Source: Atriophallophorus winterbourni (taxonomy: Eukaryota > Platyhelminthes > Trematoda > Plagiorchiida > Microphallidae). Taken from it: a stretch of 64,000 nucleotides of DNA. The stretch lies in assembly GCA_013407085.1 (NCBI GenBank), contig JACCGJ010003038.1, positions 1 to 64,000 on the forward strand, written 5' to 3'. Position 1 is the first letter of the stretch. The number at the start of each line of letters is the position of its first letter. The translations under genes and the position numbers were made by a program. The notes under the pieces are model-generated. The model was not told where the DNA came from, ran no database searches, and worked only from the letters and a program-made list of their open reading frames with translations. Of this stretch, positions 53,638-64,000 are shown one piece after another.

Positions 53638-55488
53638 GTTCAATTCAATTTAATGGTCTAAAAAGCATATAGCTTTACAAAAAACCACAGAATAATATGA
53701 CAACAACGAATAATATAACAAGCAAAATGGGATTAGATTGCTTACTGGGCTGTTCAAAAATCAAGTAAATATCCAAGGGCAGAAATTGTTTTCGATTGGT
53801 GGGATAACAAATGTAGGTATATGGTGTTAGGATGTATAGTTTTCTTCAATGCACGGGTTTTGGGTCAAATAGGCATCAAGGCTTCTCTTGAAAGTTTGCT
53901 GGTTTGGTGAGTTCACAACATTATCTGGCAGATTGTTCCAAGTAAAACAAACTCGCACGGCAAAAAAATGTCGTCTGCAGTTTAGTCTCGAGTGAGGGAC
54001 AGTTAGAGTAAGTGTGTGAGCTCTTGTATTATGCGAGCTCCGTAGATTCAATAAGCATTGAAGAGGGTGATTTTCAGTATTCAAAATATTGTAAACCAGA
54101 ATCAAATCGCCTCGGATACGACGACGTGGATAATCAAATAAATTCAGCGTTTTGATTCGCTCATTGTAGGGTTTCCGGCTGAGTCCAGTGACAAGTTTGG
54201 TAGCTCGATGATATATTCGTTGCAAAGTCGCAACATCTTTTTTAAGCCATGGCGACCATGCTTGAACCGCATATTCCATCGTGGGCCTGATATACGTATT
54301 TATAATACAGGGAATTGTCTGTTTTGAGAACCTACCGAAAATTCTCTTTAGGAGTGACAATTTCTGTGATGTTTTGCGATAGACGTAGTTGCAGTGGCTC
54401 GACATCCCTAGGGTGTTGCTTATTAACACACCCAAGTCCCTTTGTTCCATGGTCCACGAGAGGCTGTGTGTTCCAAGAAAATACTGGTACTCCACATATT
54501 TGCCAATGTTTAACATGTGACACTTTTGGAAATTGAAAAATATGCGATTTTTTAGGGACCAAGCCTGGAGGTTGTCCAGATCCTTCTGGAGCAGTTCGCA
54601 GTCCTCCGACTTACTTATCTTAGACCAAACTTTTATATCGTCCGCGAACAGTACGATCTTGCATTTGATGAGAGCTGGTATGTCATTAGCATAAAGCGCG
54701 AAGAGGATTGGTCCGAGGACGGATCCCTGAGGCACTCCACTTGTCACGGCTACCGACTTCGATAGAGCACCGTCCACAGAGACTTGAACAAACCGATCAG
54801 TCAGGTAATTTTCTAACCATGCTAACAGACTGCCAGTGATACCACAACGTTCCAGCTTCTGCAAGAGAATACTGTGGTTTACACGGTCAAATGCTTTCGA
54901 CATATCGAGGTAACATACATGGATAGTATCCCCAGCATCCACTGCTCGAGTCCAGTCGTCAAGGGTGAGGAGAAGGTTAGTAAGGCAGGAGTATCCCCTT
55001 CTAAAACCGTGTTGGGCTCCCGAAAATAGCTTATTTTCCTCAAGGTATTTGCTCAGTTTTTTTGCCACGATCCTTTCGAGTACCTTGGATACGGCGGACA
55101 ACAAAGTAACAGGTCTGTAATTTGCGGGCTCCGAACGCACCCCGCCTTTGAAAATCGGGGAGATTATACCAGATTTCCATTCAGTCGGTATGACACTTTG
55201 CGACAACGATTCGCAGAATAACTGAGTTAGAGGTCCGCATAGAGATTGTGCACAATGCTTGAGTATATTCGGGGTAATTTTATCAGGGGATTTTCCGGGA
55301 TTCAACGATAGTAGTGTTCCCAGCACCTCTTCTTTGTTGATGGTTATTGTGTCCAATGGTAGAGGATGCGTTATTTCTGGATCTATTTGTAAATCCACGC
55401 TTTCCTTTGGAAAAAATACTGTAGCATAATAATTTACCAAAGCATCCGCGGTGTCAGCTGCATTTGTGGTCATTCCAGTGGGCTTAAA
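53638..55488 (-). mobile_element. CR1-like LINE, subfamily 1, 5'-truncated, RT intact
   Basis: The 3' end at 53638 reads AATTGAATTG on the element strand; 3' UTR to 53826, coding to 55473. The 5' break lies near 55488, next to a 12-bp direct repeat (AAAAACAGCTT). No matching target duplication found. Inserted at the end of a PLE tail; a hammerhead repeat lies just to its right. Confidence 0.85.
53827..55473 (-). CDS. CR1-like reverse transcriptase, 548 codons
   Basis: An uninterrupted RT: LLSLNPGKSPDKITPNIL, VIPTEWKSGIISPIFKGG, NYRPVTLLSAVSKVLERIV, AQHGFRRGYSCLTNLL, motif A CYLDMSKAFDRV near 190, GVPQGSVLGPILFALYANDI, motif C VLFADDIKVWSK near 276, LGVLISNTL, MEYAVQAWSPWLKKDV, YHRATKLV and the C-terminal VRVCFTWNNLPDNVV. 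GKSPDKI lacks two residues usually present (GKSPGPD-type). All catalytic aspartates are present. The endonuclease is missing through 5' truncation, so it cannot move on its own. Confidence 0.9.
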   Translation of the reverse strand: MTTNAADTADALVNYYATVFFPKESVDLQIDPEITHPLPLDTITINKEEVLGTLLSLNPGKSPDKITPNILKHCAQSLCGPLTQLFCESLSQSVIPTEWKSGIISPIFKGGVRSEPANYRPVTLLSAVSKVLERIVAKKLSKYLEENKLFSGAQHGFRRGYSCLTNLLLTLDDWTRAVDAGDTIHVCYLDMSKAFDRVNHSILLQKLERCGITGSLLAWLENYLTDRFVQVSVDGALSKSVAVTSGVPQGSVLGPILFALYANDIPALIKCKIVLFADDIKVWSKISKSEDCELLQKDLDNLQAWSLKNRIFFNFQKCHMLNIGKYVEYQYFLGTHSLSWTMEQRDLGVLISNTLGMSSHCNYVYRKTSQKLSLLKRIFGRFSKQTIPCIINTYIRPTMEYAVQAWSPWLKKDVATLQRIYHRATKLVTGLSRKPYNERIKTLNLFDYPRRRIRGDLILVYNILNTENHPLQCLLNLRSSHNTRAHTLTLTVPHSRLNCRRHFFAVRVCFTWNNLPDNVVNSPNQQTFKRSLDAYLTQNPCIEENYTS

Positions 55489-55499
55489 AACAGCTTAAA

Positions 55500-55790
55500 A
55501 ACAGCTGACCAGAGTGATGTGTTGCTCACATCCCCGGAAATTACACACCACTACCGGTTTCTGGCTATTTGCCGACATCAGGTGGAGACAGCAAGATTAG
55601 GTTCAGTGAGACTTGAAACAGCGCATAAATCGTAAACAAGGCTATACTTGAATGCCACTGTTACAAAGGGTTCCTATGATGAACCACGAGTGTACATTCG
55701 CGGAATCTAACCAATACATCACTATGGTCATTCATAAGCGCCTTGAGTGCTTTATCACGAATCACTATGTGATTCTCTGAAATTAGTACG
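55500..55790 (-). mobile_element. Hammerhead repeat, variant B
   Basis: GATGTGTTGCTCACATCCCC, the hammerhead, CACTGTTACAAAGGGTTCCTA, AACCACGA and CTTGAGTGCTTTATCACGAATCACT: the full order of the 28163-28360 unit in minus orientation. About 245 bp plus part of a second monomer (ACATCACTATGGTCATTCAT). Confidence 0.8.
55543..55588 (-). ncRNA. Hammerhead ribozyme motif, variant B
   Basis: Minus strand: CCAC, CTGATGT, CGGC-AAATA-GCCA, GAAAC, CGGTA, GTGGTG. A9 is U here; the GAAA box, the GUA triplet, ACCGGU stem III and stem I CCAC/GTGG are intact. Confidence 0.6.
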
Positions 55791-55854
55791 CTACTACAGA
55801 ACTATCCCAGTTCACTACACGAAAGGTCTTATTATATAAAACGGCATTAATTAG

Positions 55855-56050
55855 ATCCAACACCTAATGGACGTATATGTTTACGCCTGCCCGTTGACAC
55901 AAACCCAGGCAGATTTTGACCAGTTTAGATTCAACCGTTGCACACTGAACAAGCTTGCATGAATTTAAAGCTAAATATTACGATTTTTTTATTGATTTAT
56001 TCGTTTTCCGAACACTTACTGATTGCTTGTTCTAATTCCTAATCTTGTTT
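55855..56050 (+). mobile_element. CR1-like 3' UTR fragment
   Basis: CACCTAATGGACGTATATGT, then GAATTTAAAGCTAAAT, TTGATTTATTCGTTTTCCGA and CTAATCTTGTTTAT; all recur at 62400-62460 and 62965-63115. Confidence 0.5.
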
Positions 56051-56219
56051 ATTATTTATTAGTTATTAGTTATTTTGCTCACTTTTGTGTCAACTTATCA
56101 GTCGAAAGACTGATTTTCTTTTGTATGGAAGTCAAGACGCTTGGACAAATAGAAGTTATATCTAAACCAGAGGTGAATTAATAAACGTCCACATGATAAG
56201 AGGGCATAGTGGGCATTAA

Positions 56220-56765
56220 TCAAGGACAGATTATAGGCTGAATGTGTGTTGGACACTGGTCTCAACGCGGACTTAGATACTGTAGATTTACTGCGGCCAA
56301 GCATTCAGCTATACATTGTAACTTGGCACGTGGGAGCACTTGAAATTGCTAAGGCTGGAACACAATCAATTAACAAGATATACGAGGCTGAAATATCCAC
56401 TCCAATGCACTCGGAACTGCGACGGACGAATATTAATTACGGTACAATTTTGCACAATTTTTAATTGAATTTTGTAACCTAGTTTGTATCATGCATAATT
56501 GTCGTACGGTTCGCCGTGCACGTGTGAACCGCTTTGCCAGTTGACTCTGATCGACTTCACGCTGTGATGGGTAAACAGGCTGATTAATCTCGTCTTTGTC
56601 TACAAGAACGGACACCCCTAGAATTTCAAATGGCTATTTAGTGCGAAAACCAATCAGAGGTGTTGGTTGGAGTACTATTTAATTCTGTTCCTTGTTCTGA
56701 CTAGTACACTTCCTTTAACCAAGCTCCAGTGTCATAAGTGAAACGTTACCCAAAAACTGCTGTAT
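56220..56765 (+). pseudogene. PLE C-terminus and 3' tail
   Basis: Frame 56246-56464: LDTGLNADLDTVDLLRPSI, LEIAKAGTQSINKIYEAEIS, the PLE C-terminal blocks seen at 17207 (-). The tail to 56765 ends with AAGTGAAACGTTACCC, the second half of a hammerhead (GAAAC, GTT, ACC); the CUGANGA half is destroyed (CTTTAACCA). The upstream part to 56060 also recurs at 63300-63480. Confidence 0.65.
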
Positions 56766-56769
56766 ACTA

Positions 56770-58384
56770 TTGTTGGCTCGCTTCACGGTGAGCATGTGTT
56801 CGCTCATTTTCTTCGCTGCACAGGTGTTCTATCTTATGGAAAATGAAAGAAGTACTGTTTTCAACAATAGTAGTACAGCAGCTGTATCGACGTGTTTTCG
56901 TAGGTCATTAAAATTTAGGAAAGGAAAAGATATAGAATACACATTATATAACAAGCCTATTTCCAAAATAAACTTAACGCTATATCAATGCCTAGAACAA
57001 TTAATTTGCATTTACTTAAAGCTTTTTTATTCTGCATATTATCTGCCCCTTCAAAAGGGCTATTGGATAAATATACCCGAAACTTCTCTTAATAATCGTC
57101 CTTGTAAAATATTACCGACGATTATCTTCGTCAGCGTTAATACTGTTAATATTGGTATCTCGATTCTGCTTAAAAGTGTCTGCATTTCCTGTGAATCGAG
57201 GTTGCATTGCCTTCCTCCTGATTTTTGATTACACTGGCGATACAGTTTATTACCGCATCAGCTTGTTCTCCATGAAGTGCACTGAACAACATTTCGATAC
57301 AGGCGATAATTTTCTCAGCCCTCATGAAGCTGTTGCTTTTGCGGAAGCCCTTCTTCAACAATTATCTTGTGAATTGTTCCAATTAGATATATTCATGACA
57401 TTAGAGTACTGGCTGTTTGACAATGAATAATTCGATTTATCTCATGAAAGTTTCTTATGAAACTCTAATATCTTTTTGAACTTACGGATTTGACTTTCTT
57501 CTATGCGCTCCTTTCGTGTTGCTCAAACCTCCTCATGTTTTCCTCAAATTCTACAGAGATCCACAACAGATAATTCGTGTCGCAAGGTGTACATCATTTA
57601 ATAGGCTTTTGATCGAGCGGCCAATAGGTTTTAATTTGCCCGACGATATTTTCTTTGAAAAACAATGTGGATGTTCATGCGGCCGCCTTTGCCGATTTTT
57701 GGAATTATCTGTAGGTTTACCCCCATGTCCCTTGGTGGTATGCCGCTCTGCTTGCAAAAAATAGGCTGTAAAATTGCTTCCATGTATTCTGTACTGATAT
57801 TAATTCAATTAATGCCCATCTAGTGTAGGTTTTAGAAATTGGTCGAAGGGAAACTTTATAGTTATGCACATGCTTCATTCGCATTTCACAATATGAACTT
57901 GGTAAATATGATCAAATGACCTGTAAGAAACCGATACGTTCCATCGCTACGGCACATACCGCTGCTTTGTGTACACAATAGGATGTTCACCAAGAAAATT
58001 AAAGTATTGGAGAAAGCCTACTGATTTGAGGTAAACGCAACTTAGGCGTTTGAAATGTTCAACATCGATCGGAGCACTAAGTCAATGTCAATTGATATTG
58101 ATTTCCGTTCAATGCTCGACATTGGTTACATTCCTTGTTCATGTTTTTCTTATCATGTATGCGTATTGTCGACCTTGATGTGAAATATTAAGAAAATCAA
58201 GAATGTTTTAGAAAATTCTGTAAATAATATGAAATTTTAGTCGTTCTAATTTCGCGTCGGAAACGATTCCCAATTGTTTCTGTCTTAAAGGCCAAAGGAA
58301 ACATAGAAGGATTAAACACAGCCACTATTTCTCAAGATATCAAAGACTTTTACAGAGAATTTAGTTTATATATATTATTCACTT
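56770..58384. other. No confident gene
   Basis: The 152-codon plus frame at 56770-57228 has no recognised domain. The minus strand at 57757-57551 reads CKQSGIPPRDMGVNLQIIPK in one frame, faintly like the start of a LINE RT (IPxxWxxxxIxPIPK), and a GFRKS word follows at 57340. That is too weak to classify. AT-rich and otherwise featureless. Confidence 0.35.
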
Positions 58385-58410
58385 TTTTGTAAAAACACTA
58401 TCGGTACCAC

Positions 58411-58453
58411 ACACCCGACGACTGGTTTCGTGCTGTTTGCACTCATAAGGTAC
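58411..58453 (-). ncRNA. Hammerhead ribozyme, variant A, mutated core
   Basis: Minus strand: CTTATGA instead of CTGATGA, then a perfect GTGC-AAACA-GCAC, GAAAC, CAGTC. The G5-to-U change is expected to abolish cleavage. Stem III is also weakened (CCAG). Confidence 0.65.
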
Positions 58454-58612
58454 AGTAAGATCAGGATCCGCATGCGCTTGAAACAGTGGAGGAAAGGTAA
58501 ACAATGGACGCTTGTATACCTCTGTTTAATCACATGTGTCTAAACAAATGTTAAATGGGGTTACACCCATAACCATGAAACAAAATATACATTTGCATGC
58601 TATTCGGTCACA

Positions 58613-58656
58613 CACTCCACAACCGGTTTCGCACTGTTTACACTCATCAGGTAGGG
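58613..58656 (-). ncRNA. Hammerhead ribozyme, variant A
   Basis: Minus strand: CCCTAC, CTGATGA, GTGT-AAACA-GTGC, GAAAC, CGGTT, GTGG. The core is complete and the triplet is GUU. Stem II has three wobble pairs, so it is weaker than at 51764 but possibly active. Confidence 0.75.
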
Positions 58657-58711
58657 ACAGTAAGATCAGGATCCGCATGGCATCGGAACCATGTTGGGAG
58701 TTCTACAAATG

Positions 58712-61510
58712 ATTCAAGCATTCAAGAATCACGAATCAAGATTTATGTTTGAAAAAGCAATTAACTTTGCATTAACCATAGAATGGAACTATAGGTCCAG
58801 ATATGTGTATATATGTATAAATAAAATCAAAATAAATGGGACAATGATAGTTTATTAATAGTTACTGGCAAAATTCGGATTAGCTCTCATATACTCGTCA
58901 AGTTTCGATTTGAATATGGATAAACTGTTTGAGCTTACCAAATCGGCAGGTAGGGAATTCCAAATAAAGCACACACGCACCAAATAACAATATCTGCATA
59001 GTTGCGTTTGGAATGTGGTATTTCCAAATTGCAACCGTGGCCACGGCTGTTGCTGGAGGTTCGAATGTGAAATAATAAGTCCAGGGGGGGAACAGTAGTA
59101 AGTATTTTGTATGCGAGGATGAGATCACCTCACATTCTCCTTTGTACAAGTGTCCTCAGCTTCATTCGTCTTAGTCTCATGGCGAATGGCATATTTTCGA
59201 GTCCAATGACAAGCTCAGAAGCTCTCTGGTCTATGCGATCCAGGAGTAAGATGTCTTTTTGGAGCCATGGTGTCCGAGCTTGTGCGGCATAATCTAGAAC
59301 CGGGTCTATGTATTCATCATGAGAGGAAAACACCCCGGAGATAAACGTCCAAATACCCGCCGTAACATGCCGAGCAGCCGAGACGCGCTTTTGTAAACGG
59401 CTTCGCATTTTAGACCAGTTTTCAAACTACCGCAAATCCAGACACCCAGGTGCATTTCTTCTTCGGTGTACTCCAGATTTCCGTCGCTGAGCTTGTATTG
59501 ATAGGAAAAGCCAAGGTCACGACCGAAGTGAATGATCTTCGACTATTTCATTTTCAATGACAGTTTATTTTCGGATCACCAGTTGTACAAAGCATTCAAA
59601 TCGTTTTGCAGCCAAATACAATCATCAGCATTGCTGATTCGCCTCCATATTTTTATATCGTCAGCAAACAAAACCATCTTACTGTCATTTGGTATTCGTA
59701 TATCGTTTATATAGACTTATAACAGTATTGGTTCAAGCACTGAGCCTTGTGAAACACCGCTAGTGACATCGATTTTCTTCGATAATAGGCCGTCCACACG
59801 AACTCTGATGTGTTTGTTGCTGAGGTAATCATTTATCAATTCATATAGTCTTCCAACAATACCGTGTTTCTTTAGCTTGCTCAAGAGTAAATTAAGAATA
59901 ACTCTATCAAAATGTCCAGGTAGAAATCTCTAGGTAGCACGTATGAATACAGCTCCTCACAACTACAACCATCGTCCAATCGTCTAAGCTTGTGAGCAAA
60001 TATTTTAGACAAGAGTGATTTCTGCGAAATCCATGTTGGGCAACTGCCAAAAGTTGGTTCGTTTCCAGATGTGGCACTATTTCTGCGGTTATTATTCGCT
60101 CAAAAACGTTTGATGCCGAAGACAGCAATGTCACCGGCCTGTAATTTTTTACTTCAGAACGGCAACCACCTTTGTAAATGGGTAGTATTTGTCCCAGTTT
60201 CCAGTCTTTTGGTACCACATCAGTTTGGAGAAAATTATTAAACATGCACGATAGTGGTTCAGATAGCTGTGCATGACAGGTTTGAGCAGCTTTGGAGTTA
60301 TCTCGTCTGGCCTTGGAGATTCTTTCCGTTACTTTTCGTAAGTGCTGCGCTACCACTATCGGAATAATCAATACTTCACTCATGTTCGGTCGGTCAAGTT
60401 GAATGATTGGTTCCTGATCAGGCTCCGTGGATGTCGGCGCAAAAACTCCGGCATAAAATTCTGCTAACAGGTCAGCGGTCTGATTAATGGATTCTGTGAA
60501 GCCGGACGAAGTTTATATGCCATACATACCTGTTTTAATATTCGTTCTATTGTTTACGAGTCTATATAATAACTCCGGATTCTGGTGCATCTGATAAATC
60601 AATTGCGATTGGAAGGCTTGCTTATCATCTGGAATTAAGCTGATAAATTTGTTTCGCAGTCATGTAAATTGTGCCCAAGAATCAGCTGTGTTGGTAGCCT
60701 TGGGAAACGCCCATGCTATTGCCCTTTGTTTCATCCCCTTTTTAATCCTGCTTCGTAGAAAAAATTTATTAGGTTGAGAAGCTTTCTTCAAAACAAACAT
60801 TGAATGTTCCTCCAATATAGATTTCAGGTGCTGTAACAGAGAGCGCTGATGGCCATCCGGATCGGAGTAATCCAGTTGTGCGAAACTAATGCTTTGTAAC
60901 TCGGTACGCAGAGCACGGTAGTTCACCGTTCTGACGCATTTCGTTCCTTCACTGTTGAGGCCAGCGCTACAAACGTACTCAAATTCTAGGACAACGTGAT
61001 CGCTTCGTCCGATTGGCGGTTTATAAACGATATTCTCTACAGCTGTGGGATCTGATGTGAGTATTAGGTCCAAGGTAGACGCCTGGTCTGATCCCCTCAT
61101 ACAAGTAAATCCATAAACGTGGTTATAAAGGGGTGCGTAATCCAAGACGGCTCGAAGTTTATATTCAAGTGTCTCTGATGAATGGTCATCCTGGCTATAA
61201 AGCTGGGGAAAGTCGAAATCCCCCATTAATAATATTTGAGTATTGTTGTTACAAAGCGCAAAGCATTAATCAGTATACTTTTTAGTTCGAGAGTTGCTGT
61301 TGGAGAACGATAGATCACACAAAAAATGCATTGGACCCTGTAAGAATGTCCTACTTCTGTGATCGTTTTAACTGATTCCAAACCGGGATTAACCCTGGTT
61401 TTTTCTTTTTTTGGCACACCATTACCTATAGCCTCAGATTCCTTCAGTGGTGGCTCCGAACTCGTTGTATTGATGTGATGGTTTACATCAGTAATCACTT
61501 GCGTACTCAC
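58712..61510 (-). pseudogene. CR1-like LINE, subfamily 1, near full length, decayed
   Basis: Minus strand, 5' to 3': IFCVIYRSPTATLELK (61340), GDFDFPQL (61210), PPIGRSDHVV (61020), FFLRSRIKKG, then a TGA in place of an arginine codon near 60659, LLYRLVNNR, VVPKDWKLGQILPIYKGG (60210), NYRPVTLLSSASNVFERII, AQHGFRRNHSCL, motif A YLEIS followed by a frameshift (59930), TSGVSQGSVLEPIL, motif C VLFADDIKIW (59670), and thumb VLDYAAQARTPWLQKDIL (59290). The 3' tail has ATTCTTGAATGCTTGAATC. Motif A has Glu for Asp. The endonuclease N-terminus is missing. Confidence 0.85.
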
Positions 61511-62964
61511 ATGATTTACCTACATTTACTCCACACGTCTAAGGCTCAAATCGAAACTGGCCATTCTATTTTCTAATTTGGCTTAAAAAGTATCGACACC
61601 GTGCAAGGGTTACGCTCTGCAACGAACACAGGCATGGCAGGCGCCTGGAACCTTTTCATTATTTATTAATGCTATCGAATCAGCGGCTAATGTGCGGTCA
61701 CATTTACCATATACATTTACTCATACACAGAAAACACGTTATGACTTTACTCGTCATGGGACTCACCGGTTGTTGACAGGCTTTGCACGTGACCTCGGGA
61801 CAATTCGGCGTGTCGAGATTCGCCCTATCAGCCGTGACCATTGTTGCATTCGCACTGAGGTCAAGTTGGTTCCATGTCGTTGTTACAGCTTGATCGATCG
61901 ATTTTTTGTCCGTATTTTGGATCTCGTGATGCGGTCAAACACGTTAGTAGCCTCAAGTGGGTTGTTCGGCTGAGTGATGGGCGTTTGGTCTACAAGTCGA
62001 TGTGGCTGTTTTTGAACTCGTGATTTCGTAATTTAGCAAATAATTCACGGTAACTCCTTAACCACACATGGTAAAATACAGATGCAGGTATAAAAATGCT
62101 TAACTCAACATGATCTTTGTAACGATTGCAAAACCGTAGAATAGGAAAAAGTTTGCGCGCGTGAGCAAACTGTGGTATTTACGCCGATATGGCAACATTG
62201 CTGTTAATCAGATGACAAGAGCAAAACGAATAATTTCCGATGGATATGATGGAAAGTAGCTCAGAATACTTGGAATGGGATAAATCCGAGCAGATCACTG
62301 AAGTGTCAGAGCAAAAAATTGTGACCGCACAGCAGTTAACTTTATGATTATATCCTATTATTATCTTATTATATTCCATCGCGTTAATTGAATATAACGC
62401 CTAATGGACGTATATGTTTTCGCCTGCCCGTTGACACAAACACGGGCAAGCATGAGACTTTATAAACTAGTAAGAGTTATTCACATGATACAACGTCACT
62501 GACTGTCCGTGGTTGGCTCATTGAGTTTGGCCATGTGTGTATGAGTGATTGATTTGTTGATTTAGCTGGCTACATTGATAAAGTGAGTAACCTTCATCAT
62601 TAAGTTGGTGCATCTCGGGAAGAATATTAATAATACATTTATTTGATTCACATGTTTTAAAGCTTGAAGAATATTCGTCGTATCTAGTTCGTTGATGCTT
62701 TCTTTGGACATTGAGACAGAAACACTTGGAAATCGTTAAATTCACGAGAAAAAATTGAATATTATTTGAGGGATTTTTCTATAAAATTTAAGATACTTTT
62801 CAGTAGGCCACCGCAAGCTCAATTGTAAGCAAAAAAGATAATTGAAATATTAAAATTGTATGCCATCAATATCGAGCAAGGGATACGAGAAATTATCCGA
62901 CCCACGAATGTGCTGGTGGTACCCCATTCCCGCCTGAACTGTATAAAGCATTTTTTATTCAGTC
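61511..62964. other. No confident gene
   Basis: The 93-codon frame 61692-61973 ends with LIDRFFVRILDLVMRSNTL. Its DNA matches 17590-17640 (GATCGATCGATTTTTTGTCC, GATCTCGTGATGCGGTCAAA), so it is a shared repeat, perhaps PLE coding sequence. CCTAATGGACGTATATGTTT at 62401 repeats 55858. The rest is AT-rich and unrecognised. Confidence 0.4.
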
Positions 62965-63185
62965 ACTGTCTGTTTAACTTGGAACAGTTTACATTCAAAC
63001 GTTGCTCATACATTACATGAATTGAAAGCTAAATTGGACGAAATTTTATTGATTTATTCGTTTTCCGAACATTTATTTACTGCTTATACTAATTCTTAAT
63101 CTTGTTTATACACTTACATTTCAATTTTTACCAACCTATGGTTGTTGTTAAGCTTGTTGCTTTTAAGACTATAAAAAACTTTGAA
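62965..63185 (+). mobile_element. CR1-like 3' UTR fragment
   Basis: ATTGATTTATTCGTTTTCCG, AATCTTGTTTATACACTTAC, CCTATGGTTGTTGTTAAGCT and TTTGAATTACC: the same order as the 3' end of the copy at 19840-19935. Confidence 0.65.
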
Positions 63186-63299
63186 TTACCATGAATAACC
63201 TTGAGCATTGAACGGAAATCAATTTCACGTGATATTGATTAACTGCTGCGGTAGATGTTGACCATGGCAATATGTGATAACGAAACGATCTTACCTTGA

Positions 63300-63635
63300 C
63301 GCTCAAGTTCAGTTTAAATATTTTGCTCACTTTTGAGTCAACCGATCAGTCTTTCTCTGTGCTCCAATTTTCTTTTGTATGGAAGCCAAGACGTTTGGAC
63401 AAAGAAGTTATATCAAAACAAGTGGTGAATTAAGAAATGTCCACAGGGTAAGAGGACATAGTGGGCATTAATCAAGGACACAGTATGGGATGAATATGTG
63501 TTGGACAATGGTCTCAACGCGGACTTAGATACTGTAGATTTACTGCGACTAAGCATTCAGCCATACATTGAATCTTTGCAATTGGAGGCTTTTGAAATTG
63601 CTAATGCTGGAACACAAGCAATTCAAAGTGATTCA
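63300..63635 (+). pseudogene. PLE C-terminal remnant
   Basis: LDNGLNADLDTVDLLRLSI, then EAFEIANAGTQAIQ (63580-63625), the same piece as 56246 onward. It is cut at 63635 by the tail of the CR1 copy. Confidence 0.65.
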
Positions 63636-64000
63636 AAGTGATTCAAAGTTGTAATGGTCTAAAAAGCATTTAGCTTAACAATAATCATAGGATGGAGTTA
63701 TGAGGTATATACAATAAAAAAGAAGAACAGGAAAACTCATGAAGTGTAAATCGTATCAAAGTTTGGGTTGTCCCTCAAGTGTTTGTCTAAATTAGCTTTA
63801 AAAATATCCAGGAAGTATATTAAGATACGCAACGATGCATGGAGAAACTATGTCCACAATCCGATGCCAGATAATTGGGAAACATATCGTCTGTTGAGGA
63901 ACAAGGTCACCTCTCTTATCACCGAGGATAAGCAGTCTCATCAGGCAAGACTACTGACCATGATGGAGCGGAACCCCAAAGTCCTGTACCAGATCGTTAA
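63627..64000 (-). pseudogene. CR1-like LINE with inverted 5' part, runs off the window
   Basis: 63627-63811 is the minus-strand C-terminus (FKANLDKHLRDNPNFDTIYTS) and 3' UTR, with a tail of ATTCAAAGTG repeated (63627-63651). From 63812 the sequence switches to plus-strand coding: KIRNDAWRNYVHNP, NWETYRLLRNKVTSLITEDK, MMERNPKVLYQIVN, matching 18590-18770. The linker/RT segment points away from the tail. The plus part continues beyond 64000. Confidence 0.75.

Larger units (their letters stand above)
58385..58690 (-). mobile_element. Hammerhead repeat, variant A, tandem
   Basis: Two hammerheads 201 bp apart (58411 and 58613) with the intervening AATCACATGTGTCTAAACA, AAATGGGGTTACACCCATAA and ATACATTTGCATGCTATTCG blocks of the 51.6-kb copy. 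The monomer is shorter than the 235-bp unit through an internal deletion of the TTGGATAAGGC part. It abuts the CR1 copy at 58712. Confidence 0.85.

Noticed and set aside
57170..57757. Possible LINE reverse transcriptase on the minus strand
   Set aside because: Only two faint motif-like words and frequent stops; not enough to call a family.

Overview
This window looks like a transposon graveyard from a flatworm genome, most likely a trematode. The basis is the mixture of CR1/Jockey-like and RTE-like LINEs, Penelope-like (PLE) remnants with GIY-YIG-type C-termini, an R2-like fragment, a hAT element, and short non-coding repeats carrying hammerhead ribozymes of the type known from schistosome Sm-alpha repeats and PLEs. 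The species call is inference. I could not identify a single host protein gene. Every long open frame belongs to a mobile element, and most are broken.

Layout. (1) 1-13.4 kb: a tandem segmental duplication (1-4643 and 7153-11411) of a composite repeat. It contains an unclassified coding repeat (called X here), an RTE tail, PLE ends with hammerhead-like motifs in both orientations, and a palindromic array of ~355-bp units that continues, more diverged, to 17 kb. (2) 13.8-24 kb: a 2.8-kb CR1-like element (minus), a PLE C-terminus (minus), a second CR1-like element (plus) lacking its RT core, a 1.2-kb palindrome made of X sequence, a third X copy, a decayed RTE and a (TATC)n microsatellite. (3) 24-31.6 kb: gene-free sequence, two copies of a GC-rich repeat, a hammerhead repeat arranged as an inverted repeat, head-to-head RTE pieces and a tRNA-like sequence. 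(4) 31.6-39 kb: a 1.6-kb hAT remnant with a spliced-looking transposase C-terminus, two hAT MITEs with intact 8-bp target duplications, a 5'-inverted CR1 copy and a PLE end with a hammerhead. (5) 39-53.5 kb: a large inverted repeat built from ~185-bp satellite units, an R2-like fragment and a hammerhead. One arm is interrupted by the best-preserved element of the window, an RTE with an 886-codon open frame and a 9-bp target duplication; the uninterrupted site survives in the other arm. (6) 53.6-64 kb: a CR1-like element with intact RT motifs, more hammerhead repeats, PLE ends, a near-full-length decayed CR1 copy, and another 5'-inverted CR1 copy at the right edge.

How the parts relate. Autonomous retroelements (RTE, CR1, PLE, R2-like) are the likely source of the enzymes that moved the non-coding units. 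The striking theme is self-cleaving RNA: about nine hammerhead-like motifs in a non-autonomous repeat (three variants), plus about eight at PLE ends. Nested insertions (RTE inside the large inverted repeat, hAT MITEs inside satellite or PLE-tail sequence, CR1 inside the ~355-bp array and inside PLE ends) give a relative chronology that can be read from the window itself.
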